64,000 nt of DNA from Eubacterium sulci ATCC 35585 (GTDB taxonomy: Bacteria; Bacillota; Clostridia; Peptostreptococcales; Anaerovoracaceae): assembly GCA_001189495.1 (NCBI GenBank), contig CP012068.1:434001-498000 (forward strand), in the 5' to 3' direction. Shown here piece by piece: positions 1 to 8,505 of the stretch (positions are counted from its first letter, which is position 1; each line of letters starts with the position of its first letter). Below the pieces are notes generated by a model that saw nothing but the letters and a program-made list of their open reading frames with translations, was not told the origin of the DNA and searched no databases. Position numbers and translations under genes: made by a program.

Positions 1-287
1 TTGACTTTGCTCTTCTAGCAAAGTCGGATAGCGCATATGAGCTAACAAAGCTCATCTATGCCTTCCCAGGAGTTGTTGAGCAGGCTGGTGAAAAGTATGA
101 GCCTTCAATCATCACAAGGCACATAATCGATATCGCTCAGTGCTTCAATAAGTTCTATCATGATGAGCACATCATCGTAGATGATGAGGTTGAGAAGACA
201 TCAAAGATAGCGCTTGTAATCGCAACAAAGAGAGTTATTGCTACAGGAATTGGTTTGCTTGGAATGAAAGCGCCGGAGCGTATGTAG
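1..287 (+). CDS. argS: Arginyl-tRNA synthetase, C-terminal end (partial)
   Basis: The open frame starts at base 3 and runs 94 codons to a TAG at 285-287; the rest of the gene lies left of the window. The residues match the C-terminal anticodon-binding helical domain of class I arginyl-tRNA synthetase: a helical stretch ending CFNKFYHDEHI, then ALVIATKRVIATGIGLLGMKAPERM, the characteristic ending of this enzyme, which charges tRNA-Arg in the cytoplasm. The next gene begins on the base after the stop codon, so the two are probably co-transcribed. The identification rests on this conserved C-terminal signature only. Confidence 0.93.
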   Translation, partial: DFALLAKSDSAYELTKLIYAFPGVVEQAGEKYEPSIITRHIIDIAQCFNKFYHDEHIIVDDEVEKTSKIALVIATKRVIATGIGLLGMKAPERM

Positions 288-1160
288 ATGAGATACGAGG
301 GGAATATCTATAGACCGCCGAGCGAGGCTTACAGCTTGCTCGTTCAGGTTACAATAGGCTGCGCCTACAACAAATGCACTTTTTGCAGCATGTTCAAGGA
401 CAAGCAGTTCAGGGTTAGAGACGTTAGAGAAGTAATAGAGGATTTGATTGAGGCGCGAAGCGTCTACTCGCATGTAGAAAAAATCTTCCTTTGCGATGGA
501 GATGCGATGTGCTTATCAACGGACAAGCTGATGTTCATTTTAGAGAATATCAAGGCTTTGTTCCCGGAGGTAAGCCGCGTAGGCATTTACGCGCGCGCTC
601 AGGACATCCTTCGCAAAAGTCCTGAGGACCTGGCTCGGCTTGCGGCGGCGGGCCTTGGGATTGCGTACATTGGCGCCGAGTCAGGCAGCGACCTTGTGCT
701 TGAGAGGGTGAACAAGGGCGCTGGGCGCGCGGACACCGTGGCTGCCGTTCATAAGGCAGAGGAAAACGGCATACGTACATCGGTTACATTTATCTCTGGA
801 CTTGGAGGTAAGGAGCTTTGGAGAGAGCACGCGATAGAGACAGGCGAGATGATTAGCGAGATGGACGCATCGTATGTGAGCCTTTTGACATTGATGCTAG
901 ATCCGTCGGCTTCGATAACAGATGAGATAGCAAGAGGCGAATTTGAGGTTTTGAGCGGTGAAGAGGTGGTCGAAGAAACATACCTTCTAATGCAGCACGC
1001 AAACCCAAAGAAGAGCTGCGTTTTCAGAAGCAACCACGCTTCAAACTATGTATCGCTTCGCGGTAATTTGCCAGAGGATAGGGATTTGATGCTCGCTCAG
1101 CTTGAGAGAGCAATGAAGGATAGAGGAATGCTCAAGGATGAGCGCTTCAGGCTGCTCTAG
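288..1160 (+). CDS. Radical SAM protein (CX4CXFC type)
   Basis: A 290-residue protein with a cysteine motif near residues 25-33, GCAYNKCTFCSMF. The spacing is C-x4-C-x2-C instead of the usual C-x3-C-x2-C, and is typical of a known subfamily of stand-alone radical SAM proteins with an Elp3/MiaB-like TIM barrel. The three cysteines would hold a 4Fe-4S cluster that cleaves S-adenosylmethionine. A later stretch, IAYIGAESGSDLVLERVNKG, fits the barrel's SAM-contact region. The ATG directly abuts the argS stop, with GGAG inside argS as a likely ribosome site. The substrate is unknown. The next gene also encodes a radical SAM enzyme. Confidence 0.85.
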   Translation: MRYEGNIYRPPSEAYSLLVQVTIGCAYNKCTFCSMFKDKQFRVRDVREVIEDLIEARSVYSHVEKIFLCDGDAMCLSTDKLMFILENIKALFPEVSRVGIYARAQDILRKSPEDLARLAAAGLGIAYIGAESGSDLVLERVNKGAGRADTVAAVHKAEENGIRTSVTFISGLGGKELWREHAIETGEMISEMDASYVSLLTLMLDPSASITDEIARGEFEVLSGEEVVEETYLLMQHANPKKSCVFRSNHASNYVSLRGNLPEDRDLMLAQLERAMKDRGMLKDERFRLL

Positions 1161-1177
1161 CTTTGATGAGGAATAAG

Positions 1178-2719
1178 ATGAGAATTTTGCTTACAACCCT
1201 AAATTCTAAATATGTTCATTCCAACCTAGCACTGAAATACCTTTACGGCGTTTCAGTAGGCTCGGGGCTTGATATCAGCCTTCAGGAGTTTACCATTAAC
1301 AACGATAGTGACTATGTCTATGGGGAAATCGTAAGAGGCGGATATGATTTAATCTGCTTCTCATGCTATATCTGGAACATTGAGGAAATCAAAATCCTCG
1401 CAAGTGAGGTAAAGAAGGCCTGTCCAGATACGAAGATTTTACTCGGAGGACCAGAGGTGAGCTTTGAGACGCAGGAACTCATGAGAGTAAACCCTTGGAT
1501 AGATTTTGTCATTCGAGGCGAGGGAGAAAACGGATTCTTTGAATTCTGTAAGGCGCTTGTCATGCAGGATGGAGAGCCTAGCTTTGATTTGAAAGCAAGC
1601 GGACTTGCGGAGGTAAAATCACTATGCTACAGGTCTGGCGAAGAAATCGTATGTAACGAATTGTCAAAGCCTATGAACCTCAACCAGCTTCCGTTTCCAT
1701 ACGAGTACCTTGAGCTTGAGAGCGACAAAGTCATATATTATGAAAGCGTTAGGGGATGTCCATACCGCTGTAGCTACTGTCTTTCATCGGTCGAAAAGGG
1801 ACTTCGCATCCTAGACACCGAAAAGGTCGAAAGACAGCTCAGATACTTTCTTGTAAATAAGGTTAAGCAGGTTAAGTTCCTTGATAGAACCTTTAACTTC
1901 AGCGAAGCTAGGTCGTATGAAATCTGGAAATTTCTCATAGAAAACGATAATGGTATCACTAACTTTCACTTTGAGATATGTGGTGAACTTCTGACAGACA
2001 GGCAGATTTATCTGCTCAAAAAAGCTCGAAAGGGACAGTTTCAGTTTGAGATAGGCGTGCAGACTACAAACCCTGTAACACTTAAGGCTATAGGACGTGA
2101 CACGGATATAGATTTGCTAATGTCAAATGTACAAAAGCTACAGGAGGGAAGGAATATTCATATTCACCTCGATTTGATAGCTGGACTTCCGCTTGAGAAT
2201 TACCATTCTTTTGCAAGGTCGTTTAACCGTGTTTACAGCTTAAGACCTGATATGCTTCAGCTCGGCTTCCTAAAGCTTCTTAAAGGAACAAGGGCCTACG
2301 ATGAGCGCAAGCAGCACGGATATGTATGGAGAGACAGGGCGCCTTACGAGGTAATAAGCAATAGCTATATCTCGGCTAAGGAGCTAGCGCGGCTTAAGAT
2401 GATAGAAAAGGTTCTAGACCTCTACTATAACCGCGGGGGATTCACTTGGTCGATTGAGTTTATAGAGCGCTCGATATCAAATAGCTCCTTCGACTTTTAC
2501 GAAATGCTTGCAGATTTCTACTACATGAAGGGATTCCAAAAGCAGTCGCACAGCAAGGAGGATATCTACAGAATTCTCTATGCCTTCGTCTGCGAAAACA
2601 AGGATAGGCTTCCGGCGGGCGAGGCAAAGCACCTGATTGAAGAGGATTTAATCAGAACGATGAATCCAGATGCAGTTAAAAAATTTAAGAAAAAAGGATG
2701 GGAGTTAAACCATGACTGA
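1178..2719 (+). CDS. B12-binding-type radical SAM protein, DUF4080 family
   Basis: About 513 residues. The N-terminus (MRILLTTLNSKYVHSNLALK) is the hallmark of DUF4080 proteins, which combine a B12-binding-like Rossmann domain (about residues 1-140) with a radical SAM barrel. The cluster motif is RGCPYRCSYC near residue 195, with standard C-x3-C-x2-C spacing. The C-terminal ~150 residues fit the DUF4080 region. I chose ATG 1178 because GAGG lies six bases upstream and homologues start MKILLTTLN; ATG 1166 and TTG 1163 are in frame upstream. The substrate is unknown. The 3' end overlaps the TPR gene by eight bases, suggesting translational coupling. Confidence 0.87.
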   Translation: MRILLTTLNSKYVHSNLALKYLYGVSVGSGLDISLQEFTINNDSDYVYGEIVRGGYDLICFSCYIWNIEEIKILASEVKKACPDTKILLGGPEVSFETQELMRVNPWIDFVIRGEGENGFFEFCKALVMQDGEPSFDLKASGLAEVKSLCYRSGEEIVCNELSKPMNLNQLPFPYEYLELESDKVIYYESVRGCPYRCSYCLSSVEKGLRILDTEKVERQLRYFLVNKVKQVKFLDRTFNFSEARSYEIWKFLIENDNGITNFHFEICGELLTDRQIYLLKKARKGQFQFEIGVQTTNPVTLKAIGRDTDIDLLMSNVQKLQEGRNIHIHLDLIAGLPLENYHSFARSFNRVYSLRPDMLQLGFLKLLKGTRAYDERKQHGYVWRDRAPYEVISNSYISAKELARLKMIEKVLDLYYNRGGFTWSIEFIERSISNSSFDFYEMLADFYYMKGFQKQSHSKEDIYRILYAFVCENKDRLPAGEAKHLIEEDLIRTMNPDAVKKFKKKGWELNHD

Positions 2720-3803
2720 TAAACAAAAAGATAAAGCGGCAAAGGACGCTAAGGCGAAGGCTAAGGCCAGTGCAAATGGCGAGCCACAGGAGCTTCAGGA
2801 TAGAATAGGAGAATTTCTATTTCCCCATACAAAGGACTATATCTTTGATGAGCTATCCGAGAACTACCTGAAGAAAAACAACTTCTACGACATTCTTTCA
2901 AACGTGCCTGTACCTATTCGCAAGGACGATTTGACAAACCTTACAAATGTCAAAATCGCACATAACATGGCAGTTATCATCGGATGCGATATCAACTTCA
3001 AATTCCGCGATAACTATGTCGAGTACATAAAGCGTTCATTCGGCACAGACTTCGCTAAACCTTTGATAAATGAGGGTGTTGAAGCTGCATCAAAAAACGA
3101 TTTCGACTACGCCTGCATACTCTTTCGCGCGGCGCTCCTGATTGATCCAAATTCATCAGATGCGCTCTACTGCTACGCAAGAGCCTGCAAGGACTCCTAC
3201 GAAATCGGCGAGGGCGAGGACTATGTTGGAAGATACAAGGCTGAGGCTCTAGAGTCGTTTGAGCGTTTGACCATGGATAAGCCTGACTTTGATATGGGAT
3301 TCTACTTCCTTGGATACGCATACCTAAACATGGGTCTTTACATCAAAGCTCAGCTGACCTGGAAGGACTTCCTTGCGCTAATAGAGGGAGACGAGAGCGA
3401 AGAAAAGAAGGCAATGAGGGAGGAAATCGAGGAAAGACTCGCTGACCTAGAGGAACCCGTTTTGATAGAGACTGGATATAACTGTATCCTATCAAATAGG
3501 TTTGTTGACGGCATCAAAATCCTTTCGTCCTACGAGGACAGCGAAAGGTTCAAAAACTGGTGGCCTCTCTGGTACTACCTCGGCATTGCATACAAGAATA
3601 TCGATGATATCGATAGCGCAGAAGAGTCATTTCGCAAGGTACTGAAGCTATCTCCAAGCAACATCGAAGCAATGACTGAACTTGTTGAAATATACAAGAA
3701 AACAGGTGAAAAGGAACTAGAGGAAAAGTACGCAAATAAGATAAAGCTCGTTAAGAGAAATATCGAGGAAGAGCGTGCCGAAAAGAACAAAAGCTACTCC
3801 TAG
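2712..3803 (+). CDS. Tetratricopeptide-repeat protein
   Basis: A 363-residue soluble protein. The first ~25 residues are Lys/Ala-rich and low complexity. Repeats resembling TPR helical pairs lie at about residues 120-155 (DFDYACILFRAALLIDPNSSDALY), 185-220 (GFYFLGYAYLNMGLYIKAQLTW) and 285-340 (WYYLGIAYKNIDDIDSAEESFRKVLKLSPSNIEA). No catalytic motif is visible. TPR proteins scaffold protein-protein contacts. It overlaps the 3' end of the DUF4080 gene, so it may be a partner of that enzyme, but this is only inferred from gene order. Confidence 0.8.
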   Translation: MTDKQKDKAAKDAKAKAKASANGEPQELQDRIGEFLFPHTKDYIFDELSENYLKKNNFYDILSNVPVPIRKDDLTNLTNVKIAHNMAVIIGCDINFKFRDNYVEYIKRSFGTDFAKPLINEGVEAASKNDFDYACILFRAALLIDPNSSDALYCYARACKDSYEIGEGEDYVGRYKAEALESFERLTMDKPDFDMGFYFLGYAYLNMGLYIKAQLTWKDFLALIEGDESEEKKAMREEIEERLADLEEPVLIETGYNCILSNRFVDGIKILSSYEDSERFKNWWPLWYYLGIAYKNIDDIDSAEESFRKVLKLSPSNIEAMTELVEIYKKTGEKELEEKYANKIKLVKRNIEEERAEKNKSYS

Positions 3804-3811
3804 ACTAGTGT

Positions 3812-3840
3812 TTGACACTAGGGCACATTCACTATAAAAT
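3812..3840 (+). promoter_or_regulatory. Sigma-A-type promoter
   Basis: TTGACA at 3812-3817 and TAAAAT at 3835-3840 are separated by 17 bases, just downstream of the TPR gene stop. The -35 box overlaps a small inverted repeat (CTAGTG...CACTAG). It would start transcription of the two genes at 3870 and 4336. Confidence 0.6.
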
Positions 3841-3869
3841 ACAAGTGCTAAGTAAGAAAGGGAACTGGA

Positions 3870-4343
3870 TTGGAGAATATTTTAAGCTTTATAAAAGAAA
3901 AGCCGTGGATAATCTTTGCGGTCTTCACTGCTTTGTTCTTCCTAAGCATGATAAGGCTAGGCTATAAGCAGTGGCAGTATAAGAAATCATTTAAGGCCAT
4001 CAAAAGCATGAGAAGCGATAGGATCTTATCCAAAATATATCTAAAGATAAACAACGGATACGGAGACTTTTATGATGTTAAGATCAGCACTGACGGCGAA
4101 AAATGGGACGATGCATATTTCTCAGAAGAGCGCATAACACCATCGATTCTCGCCTCAGCAGGAATCTACAAGGTGCAGTTTTCGATTAAATCAAGAAAAG
4201 GAGTCTCTGCATATCACAGCAAGAAAGGACCTTTCTTTGCAGAGATAAATGTAAAGCCGTTCAGAGACACGATGCTCGTGTTTGATGATGATACATTAGC
4301 CTGCTGGCAAGAAGATTACGAAGGATGGAAAGCAAATGAGTGA
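3870..4343 (+). CDS. Membrane-anchored protein of unknown function
   Basis: 157 residues from a TTG start preceded by AAAGGGA at a good distance. There is one hydrophobic segment (about residues 12-27, PWIIFAVFTALFFLSMIRLG), then a basic stretch and a soluble region with beta-strand character. No known family is recognised. The membrane segment at the N-terminus without a clear cleavage site suggests a bitopic protein. Its 3' end overlaps the next gene by eight bases, so the pair is probably translated together from the promoter at 3812. Confidence 0.62.
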   Translation: MENILSFIKEKPWIIFAVFTALFFLSMIRLGYKQWQYKKSFKAIKSMRSDRILSKIYLKINNGYGDFYDVKISTDGEKWDDAYFSEERITPSILASAGIYKVQFSIKSRKGVSAYHSKKGPFFAEINVKPFRDTMLVFDDDTLACWQEDYEGWKANE

Positions 4344-4914
4344 TTTAAGAATTAACTTTATCGACAACTGGGAAAAGAAAGATGTAAATTTAGCTGAGCT
4401 CGAATCAGCTCTAGAGAGTGGAAACTCATCAATATACACAAATCCACGCCTAAATAAGGTGGCATCAAAGTGGAAGAAGTTCGCAGAAAGAGGAGTTTCA
4501 AACCTATATCTAATCAAAGAACTAGACGATGACGGAGTAGCTTGCGCATGCTATGCATACTCAATCAAAGATGGCATAATCGATGACGAAATGCTAGAGA
4601 GAATCAGAGAAATCTGCGCACAAAGCCTGTCATCTGGTGAGATGAGAGCGGACGGCTCATTCTGCAAGCCAGATGAGTGGTGGGATTCAAATCCAAAGCG
4701 CTCAATCAAAGCGGTAGAGTCCGGCAGTGCAGACAGCCTAAAGCAGCACCTAGATGCAGAGCTATATCCACACGGAATAGTTATTGACATCAGAAGTATC
4801 AAAGCAAAGCACGCTGGCGAACTGGCTTGCTCAGCAGTCGCATGGGGCGTAAGCACATCCTTCTTCAAAAAGGGTGCATATATGAGCACACTAATCCATA
4901 ACGATTCCCTATAG
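4336..4914 (+). CDS. Hypothetical protein
   Basis: 192 residues, soluble, acidic at the N-terminus, with no transmembrane segment or signal peptide. Features include SSIYTNPRLNKVASKWKKF near residues 30-50 and a cysteine pair CACYAY near residue 72. I do not recognise a family. It overlaps the membrane protein gene upstream, which suggests a shared function. It is followed by a separate small-RNA transcription unit, so it is probably the last gene of its operon. Confidence 0.6.
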   Translation: MSDLRINFIDNWEKKDVNLAELESALESGNSSIYTNPRLNKVASKWKKFAERGVSNLYLIKELDDDGVACACYAYSIKDGIIDDEMLERIREICAQSLSSGEMRADGSFCKPDEWWDSNPKRSIKAVESGSADSLKQHLDAELYPHGIVIDIRSIKAKHAGELACSAVAWGVSTSFFKKGAYMSTLIHNDSL

Positions 4915-4935
4915 ACGAAAGCATCTAAAATAAAC

Positions 4936-4964
4936 TTGACAATTAGCTAGTATAGGTGTACAAA
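4936..4964 (+). promoter_or_regulatory. Promoter of the orphan small RNA
   Basis: A perfect -35 TTGACA (4936-4941), a 17-base spacer and a -10-like TACAAA (4959-4964). No start codon with a ribosome site follows before the terminator at 5077, so it drives a non-coding transcript. Confidence 0.65.
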
Positions 4965-4970
4965 TAGTGT

Positions 4971-5106
4971 AACAAGCTTAGAGGTTGAAAAGTATCCGTC
5001 TCCAACGCGCCACCGAAATGGTGGGTCGAGAAATGCGGGCGACCAAAGGCGGTCCCGCCTAAGCTTATTAGAGAGAAAAACAGATATCTTCGGATATCTG
5101 TTTTTT
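4971..5106 (+). ncRNA. Unassigned structured small RNA, about 136 nt
   Basis: A discrete transcription unit with promoter, structured body and intrinsic terminator but no open frame. AAGCTTAG (4974-4981) pairs with CTAAGCTT (5059-5066) to close the fold. Inside are a hairpin CCACC-GAAAT-GGTGG (about 5011-5025) and a second stem GCGGG...ACC/GGT...CCCGC (about 5036-5058). Unpaired purine-rich links such as GAGAAATG join them, giving a multi-branch junction. I do not see the SRP RNA tip motif, the RNase P core or a familiar riboswitch core. It may be a trans-acting sRNA or a rare clostridial RNA class. The structure is read from the sequence; the function is unknown. Confidence 0.6.
5077..5106 (+). 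terminator. Intrinsic terminator of the small RNA
   Basis: AACAGATATC-TTCG-GATATCTGTT forms a perfect 10-bp stem with a UUCG tetraloop followed by a run of Ts. It ends the small RNA and isolates it from the restriction-modification genes. Confidence 0.9.
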
Positions 5107-5206
5107 ATAAGCAGAATCCGTTTAACTAGAACAGAAATTATTATAGACATCTGTGTGGGGAAGTTATACTATATAGATCAATCAGGAAAATAAAGGAGGT
5201 AGAATA

Positions 5207-5416
5207 ATGGATTTCAAAGAAATGAGAAATACACTTGAGAAAATGGCAAATGATAATTTTGAGGATTTTACAAAGGCTTTGATTAGCTTTGAAAAAGGAA
5301 TTAATGATAAGGAATCATTAGACAAAATATATCAAGTTTATATGGATAATGACTCTATGGGACTCCTTAATGATGAGTTTGATTATTTGATTGTTGAATC
5401 AAGAGAAAATATGTAG
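5207..5416 (+). CDS. Small acidic protein upstream of the restriction enzyme
   Basis: 69 residues, predicted alpha-helical and acidic, with an excellent ribosome site (AAAGGAGGT) seven bases before the ATG. No helix-turn-helix motif is evident, so it is not an obvious restriction-modification control protein. It lies 105 bases before the Sau3AI-like gene, in the same orientation and with the same AT-rich composition, so it probably arrived with the island. It could be a small accessory or immunity-type protein. I do not recognise its family. Confidence 0.65.
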   Translation: MDFKEMRNTLEKMANDNFEDFTKALISFEKGINDKESLDKIYQVYMDNDSMGLLNDEFDYLIVESRENM

Positions 5417-5521
5417 ATCAAAAATGCTGTATTTATAGCGAATAGACTTAGTTATTTATATGATAATAATATTTTGATATAATAAAGCTAAGTTATATTA
5501 TTCAAGGGAAAGTGTTTGATT

Positions 5522-6928
5522 ATGTTATATGATAAAACAGATAAATACAGCATAGAAAAATATGCACAAAAATTAGTCGGAAAAACATTTAATGATATTT
5601 GTAAAGAGGACTTAAATGACACAATTGTTATTGAGTCAGAGAATACTTATGCACTTGCCCATGGGAATAAGAAAAGAAAAGGCGGATTAGGAGAAATTGT
5701 TGAAGAACGATTCTTTCAATATAAAGCAAATAGTGATTCTAGGCCTGATTTTAAAGAAGCTGGAGTTGAGCTTAAGGTAACACCATATAAGATTAATAAG
5801 AACAAATCTATTTCGGCAAAAGAAAGATTAGTACTTACGATGATAGACTATAATTCTGTAATAAATGAAAAAGAATTTGATAGTAGTCATTTTTGGTATA
5901 AATCTCAATGGCTTTTATTAGTGTATTATTTATGGCAAAAAGAGATTAAAGATAGACTGGATTATCGTATCGACTATGCACGTTTATTCACACCATCTGA
6001 AGAAGACCTCGAAGTAATACGAAATGATTACTTTAAAATCATTGAAAAGATAGAAGCAGGATACGCACATGAACTCTCTGAGTCAGATACAATGTACCTT
6101 TCAGCATGCACTAAAAGCTCTGATTCATCAGTTGTTAGGGCTCAACCTAATAGTGATATACCAGCGAAACCAAGAGCTTTTGCGTACAAGAGTTCATATA
6201 TGACGTATGTACTAAACCACTACATACATGGGGCTAAGCCTAAATATGAATCGATAATAAAAAATGACAATATAAAAGATATTGAGGCTTATATAACGGA
6301 TAAAATTAACAAGCATAAGGGGAAGTCTGTAACAGAATTATGTGCAGACTATGATATTGAATTCGACAAAATCCCAAAGAATTTATATGCGATGTTAGCA
6401 TATAGAATGCTAGGGATAACTAGTAATAATGCTGAGGAATTCGTAAAGGCTAATATAAAGGTTAAGACTATCCGTATAGATAAGAACAATACAATCAAAG
6501 AAAATATGTCTTTTCCTACTTTTGATTTCATAAGTATTACTAAGCAGGATTGGGAGGAATCTGAATTCTACGAACTACTAAGTAGCACTAAGTTTTTATT
6601 TATTGTATATCATGAGAGAGAAGATGGACTATATAATTTTGATCATGCACAATTTTGGAATATTCCATATAAAACACTTAACGGAGAAGTAAAAGAGGTA
6701 TGGGAGGAAACAAAGCAGATAGCTCTAAACCCGCCTTCTGTATTAAAGCAAGTTAATGGTAAATATAAGGGAATATTTCCTAAGAAAACAGATAATCCAG
6801 TATGCCATGTTAGACCACATGGAAAAGATTCAAAGGACACATTACCTTTGATTGATGGCAGAGAATATCCAAAGCAGTGTTTTTGGCTAAACAATTCATA
6901 TATACTTTCAGTTATTGAAAATAATTAA
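5522..6928 (+). CDS. Sau3AI-like type II restriction endonuclease
   Basis: About 468 residues. The N-terminal nuclease domain carries the MutH/Sau3AI fold signature: GGLGEIVEERFF, then PDFKEAGVELKVTPY, in which the Asp, Glu and Lys (about residues 76, 83, 85) form the D-x(n)-E-x-K metal site. The C-terminal half would be the second, allosteric MutH-like domain of Sau3AI. Such enzymes cut at GATC. I chose ATG 5522; an in-frame TTG at 5516 is closer to AAGGGA and is an alternative. A TATAAT box lies at 5478-5483. The cognate methylase follows. Specificity is inferred from family only. Confidence 0.87.
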   Translation: MLYDKTDKYSIEKYAQKLVGKTFNDICKEDLNDTIVIESENTYALAHGNKKRKGGLGEIVEERFFQYKANSDSRPDFKEAGVELKVTPYKINKNKSISAKERLVLTMIDYNSVINEKEFDSSHFWYKSQWLLLVYYLWQKEIKDRLDYRIDYARLFTPSEEDLEVIRNDYFKIIEKIEAGYAHELSESDTMYLSACTKSSDSSVVRAQPNSDIPAKPRAFAYKSSYMTYVLNHYIHGAKPKYESIIKNDNIKDIEAYITDKINKHKGKSVTELCADYDIEFDKIPKNLYAMLAYRMLGITSNNAEEFVKANIKVKTIRIDKNNTIKENMSFPTFDFISITKQDWEESEFYELLSSTKFLFIVYHEREDGLYNFDHAQFWNIPYKTLNGEVKEVWEETKQIALNPPSVLKQVNGKYKGIFPKKTDNPVCHVRPHGKDSKDTLPLIDGREYPKQCFWLNNSYILSVIENN

Positions 6929-7057
6929 CTCTGCCCCTTGATCACAATATTATAAAATGGTATAATTCTATTATTGCACAGACATATGGTTTGGCATTTG
7001 CCAAAGGTAAGAACTTTAAAGTTCGGTCTGTCTTACAAGCGAAATTGGAGGGCTTAT

Positions 7058-8272
7058 ATGAATAAGACAATAGTAGAGCTATTTGCAGGCGTAGGAGGGT
7101 TCAGACTTGGATTTGAAAGGCTAAATTCTGGATGGGAGACTGTTTGGTTTTCCCAGTGGGAGCCTGGGGCAAGAACTCAATGGGCACACGACTGTTACAT
7201 TGAGCATTTCGGTGAATCTAAGGATATTAATGGTGAAGTCACAACGGGAATTGACATATCGGAAGTTGATAAATCTTCCATACCAAGTCATACACTTTTA
7301 GTTGGGGGATTTCCTTGTCAAGATTATTCTGTGGCACACAGTTTATCAACATCAAAGGGGCTAGAAGGCAAGAAAGGCGTTCTCTGGTGGCAAATAAGAG
7401 ATACAATAATAGCTAAGAAACCGCCATTTATATTACTAGAAAATGTCGATAGACTTATAAAATCACCGGCAAAACAAAGGGGACGTGACTTTGGTGTTAT
7501 ACTTGCGTGCTTAAATGAATTGAACTATAGTGTTGAATGGCGTGTAGTCAATGCTGCTCATTACGGTGGACCACAGCGCCGTAGACGTACATTTATATTT
7601 GCATATTTGAATGATACTAAGTATGGAGAAAAACAAGCTAAGATCCCAATGATAGATATAATAAACAGAGATGGATTCATGGCAAATGCATTTCCAATAT
7701 CAATGGAACTTACTAAATTTAGCGAAGTCAAACTATACGATGATGTTGTGGATGTATCAGATAAGTTTAGTTTTTGTTTTGAAAATGCTGGTGTCATGAG
7801 AGAGGGAAACATCATTACAGGTAAAGTAGTTGAGCAAGAAGAACCACCTATCACACTTGGAAGCATACTAGAGCCATGCGAAAATGAGGATTATTTTGTT
7901 AGCAGCTCTGACTTACCATCATGGGTTACAATGAAGGGCGCTAAGAAAAAAGAACGAACTACTGCAGATGGACACAAATACACATTCTCTGAAGGAGCAA
8001 TTCCGTTCTTAGACTACCATAACAAACCGGGTAGAACAATGCTAACCAGCGAAGGGACAAAGAACAGGAGCACACATATTGTTGCAGATCCAGGCACGGG
8101 GACTATTAGGATATTGACTCCCGTTGAATGTGAAAGATTGCAAGGATTTGATGACAATTGGACTGAAGGAATGCCTGACAGAATGCGGAGGTTCTGTATG
8201 GGAAATGCACTAGTAGTACCTATGGTAACTAGAATGGGAAAAGTGCTAGATAAAATTATTGAAAACGAATAA
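7058..8272 (+). CDS. DNA (cytosine-5) methyltransferase of the Sau3AI-like system
   Basis: 404 residues with the ordered C5-methyltransferase motifs: motif I VELFAGVGGFRLGF at the N-terminus, motif IV GGFPCQDYS with catalytic Cys87, motif VI ENV (129-131), motif VIII QRRRR (173-177), a target-recognition region in the middle, and a C-terminal GNALVVPMV (motif X). It would methylate the cytosine in the site cut by the upstream nuclease, protecting host DNA. The start at ATG 7058 follows GGAGGG; the frame extends further upstream, but without a good ribosome site. Its stop is only four bases from a solo IS end, which marks the edge of the island. Confidence 0.93.
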   Translation: MNKTIVELFAGVGGFRLGFERLNSGWETVWFSQWEPGARTQWAHDCYIEHFGESKDINGEVTTGIDISEVDKSSIPSHTLLVGGFPCQDYSVAHSLSTSKGLEGKKGVLWWQIRDTIIAKKPPFILLENVDRLIKSPAKQRGRDFGVILACLNELNYSVEWRVVNAAHYGGPQRRRRTFIFAYLNDTKYGEKQAKIPMIDIINRDGFMANAFPISMELTKFSEVKLYDDVVDVSDKFSFCFENAGVMREGNIITGKVVEQEEPPITLGSILEPCENEDYFVSSSDLPSWVTMKGAKKKERTTADGHKYTFSEGAIPFLDYHNKPGRTMLTSEGTKNRSTHIVADPGTGTIRILTPVECERLQGFDDNWTEGMPDRMRRFCMGNALVVPMVTRMGKVLDKIIENE

Positions 8273-8276
8273 AGGA

Positions 8277-8341
8277 CTATAGGACAAAAAGTGTTGATAA
8301 AAATCGCCATACACATTGAGAATTCAATGTCTGTGGCGATT
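8277..8341 (+). repeat. Solo end of the IS1249-like element, copy 1
   Basis: A 65-base segment that is identical at 64 of 65 positions to 11982-12046, the left end of the IS1249-like element. It begins with the terminal CTATAGGACAAAAAGTG and ends in a 38-base palindrome (8303-8340; arms ATCGCCA...TGGCGAT) able to form a strong hairpin. No transposase follows in this copy, so it is a truncated end or a miniature relic. The hairpin may also end transcription of the methylase gene. Confidence 0.8.
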
Positions 8342-8505
8342 TAATGTAGGGCGCATAGTCCGTGCTGAGCACACAATGTGTGCGAAGTATAATCCACCCG
8401 CTATGTGGGTGCGCAACGAATGTTACACAAAAAAATTACCTTCGCGTCATAATGTGGTTGTTCAAGCTACATTGTAACGAAAGGAAGGTGACTTTTATGG
8501 TGTAA

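Noticed and set aside
4971-5106. SRP RNA, 6S RNA or a known riboswitch
   Set aside because: The SRP tip motif (GGAAG/AGCAG type) is absent, the fold is a multi-branch junction and not a long bulged hairpin, and no gene follows directly.
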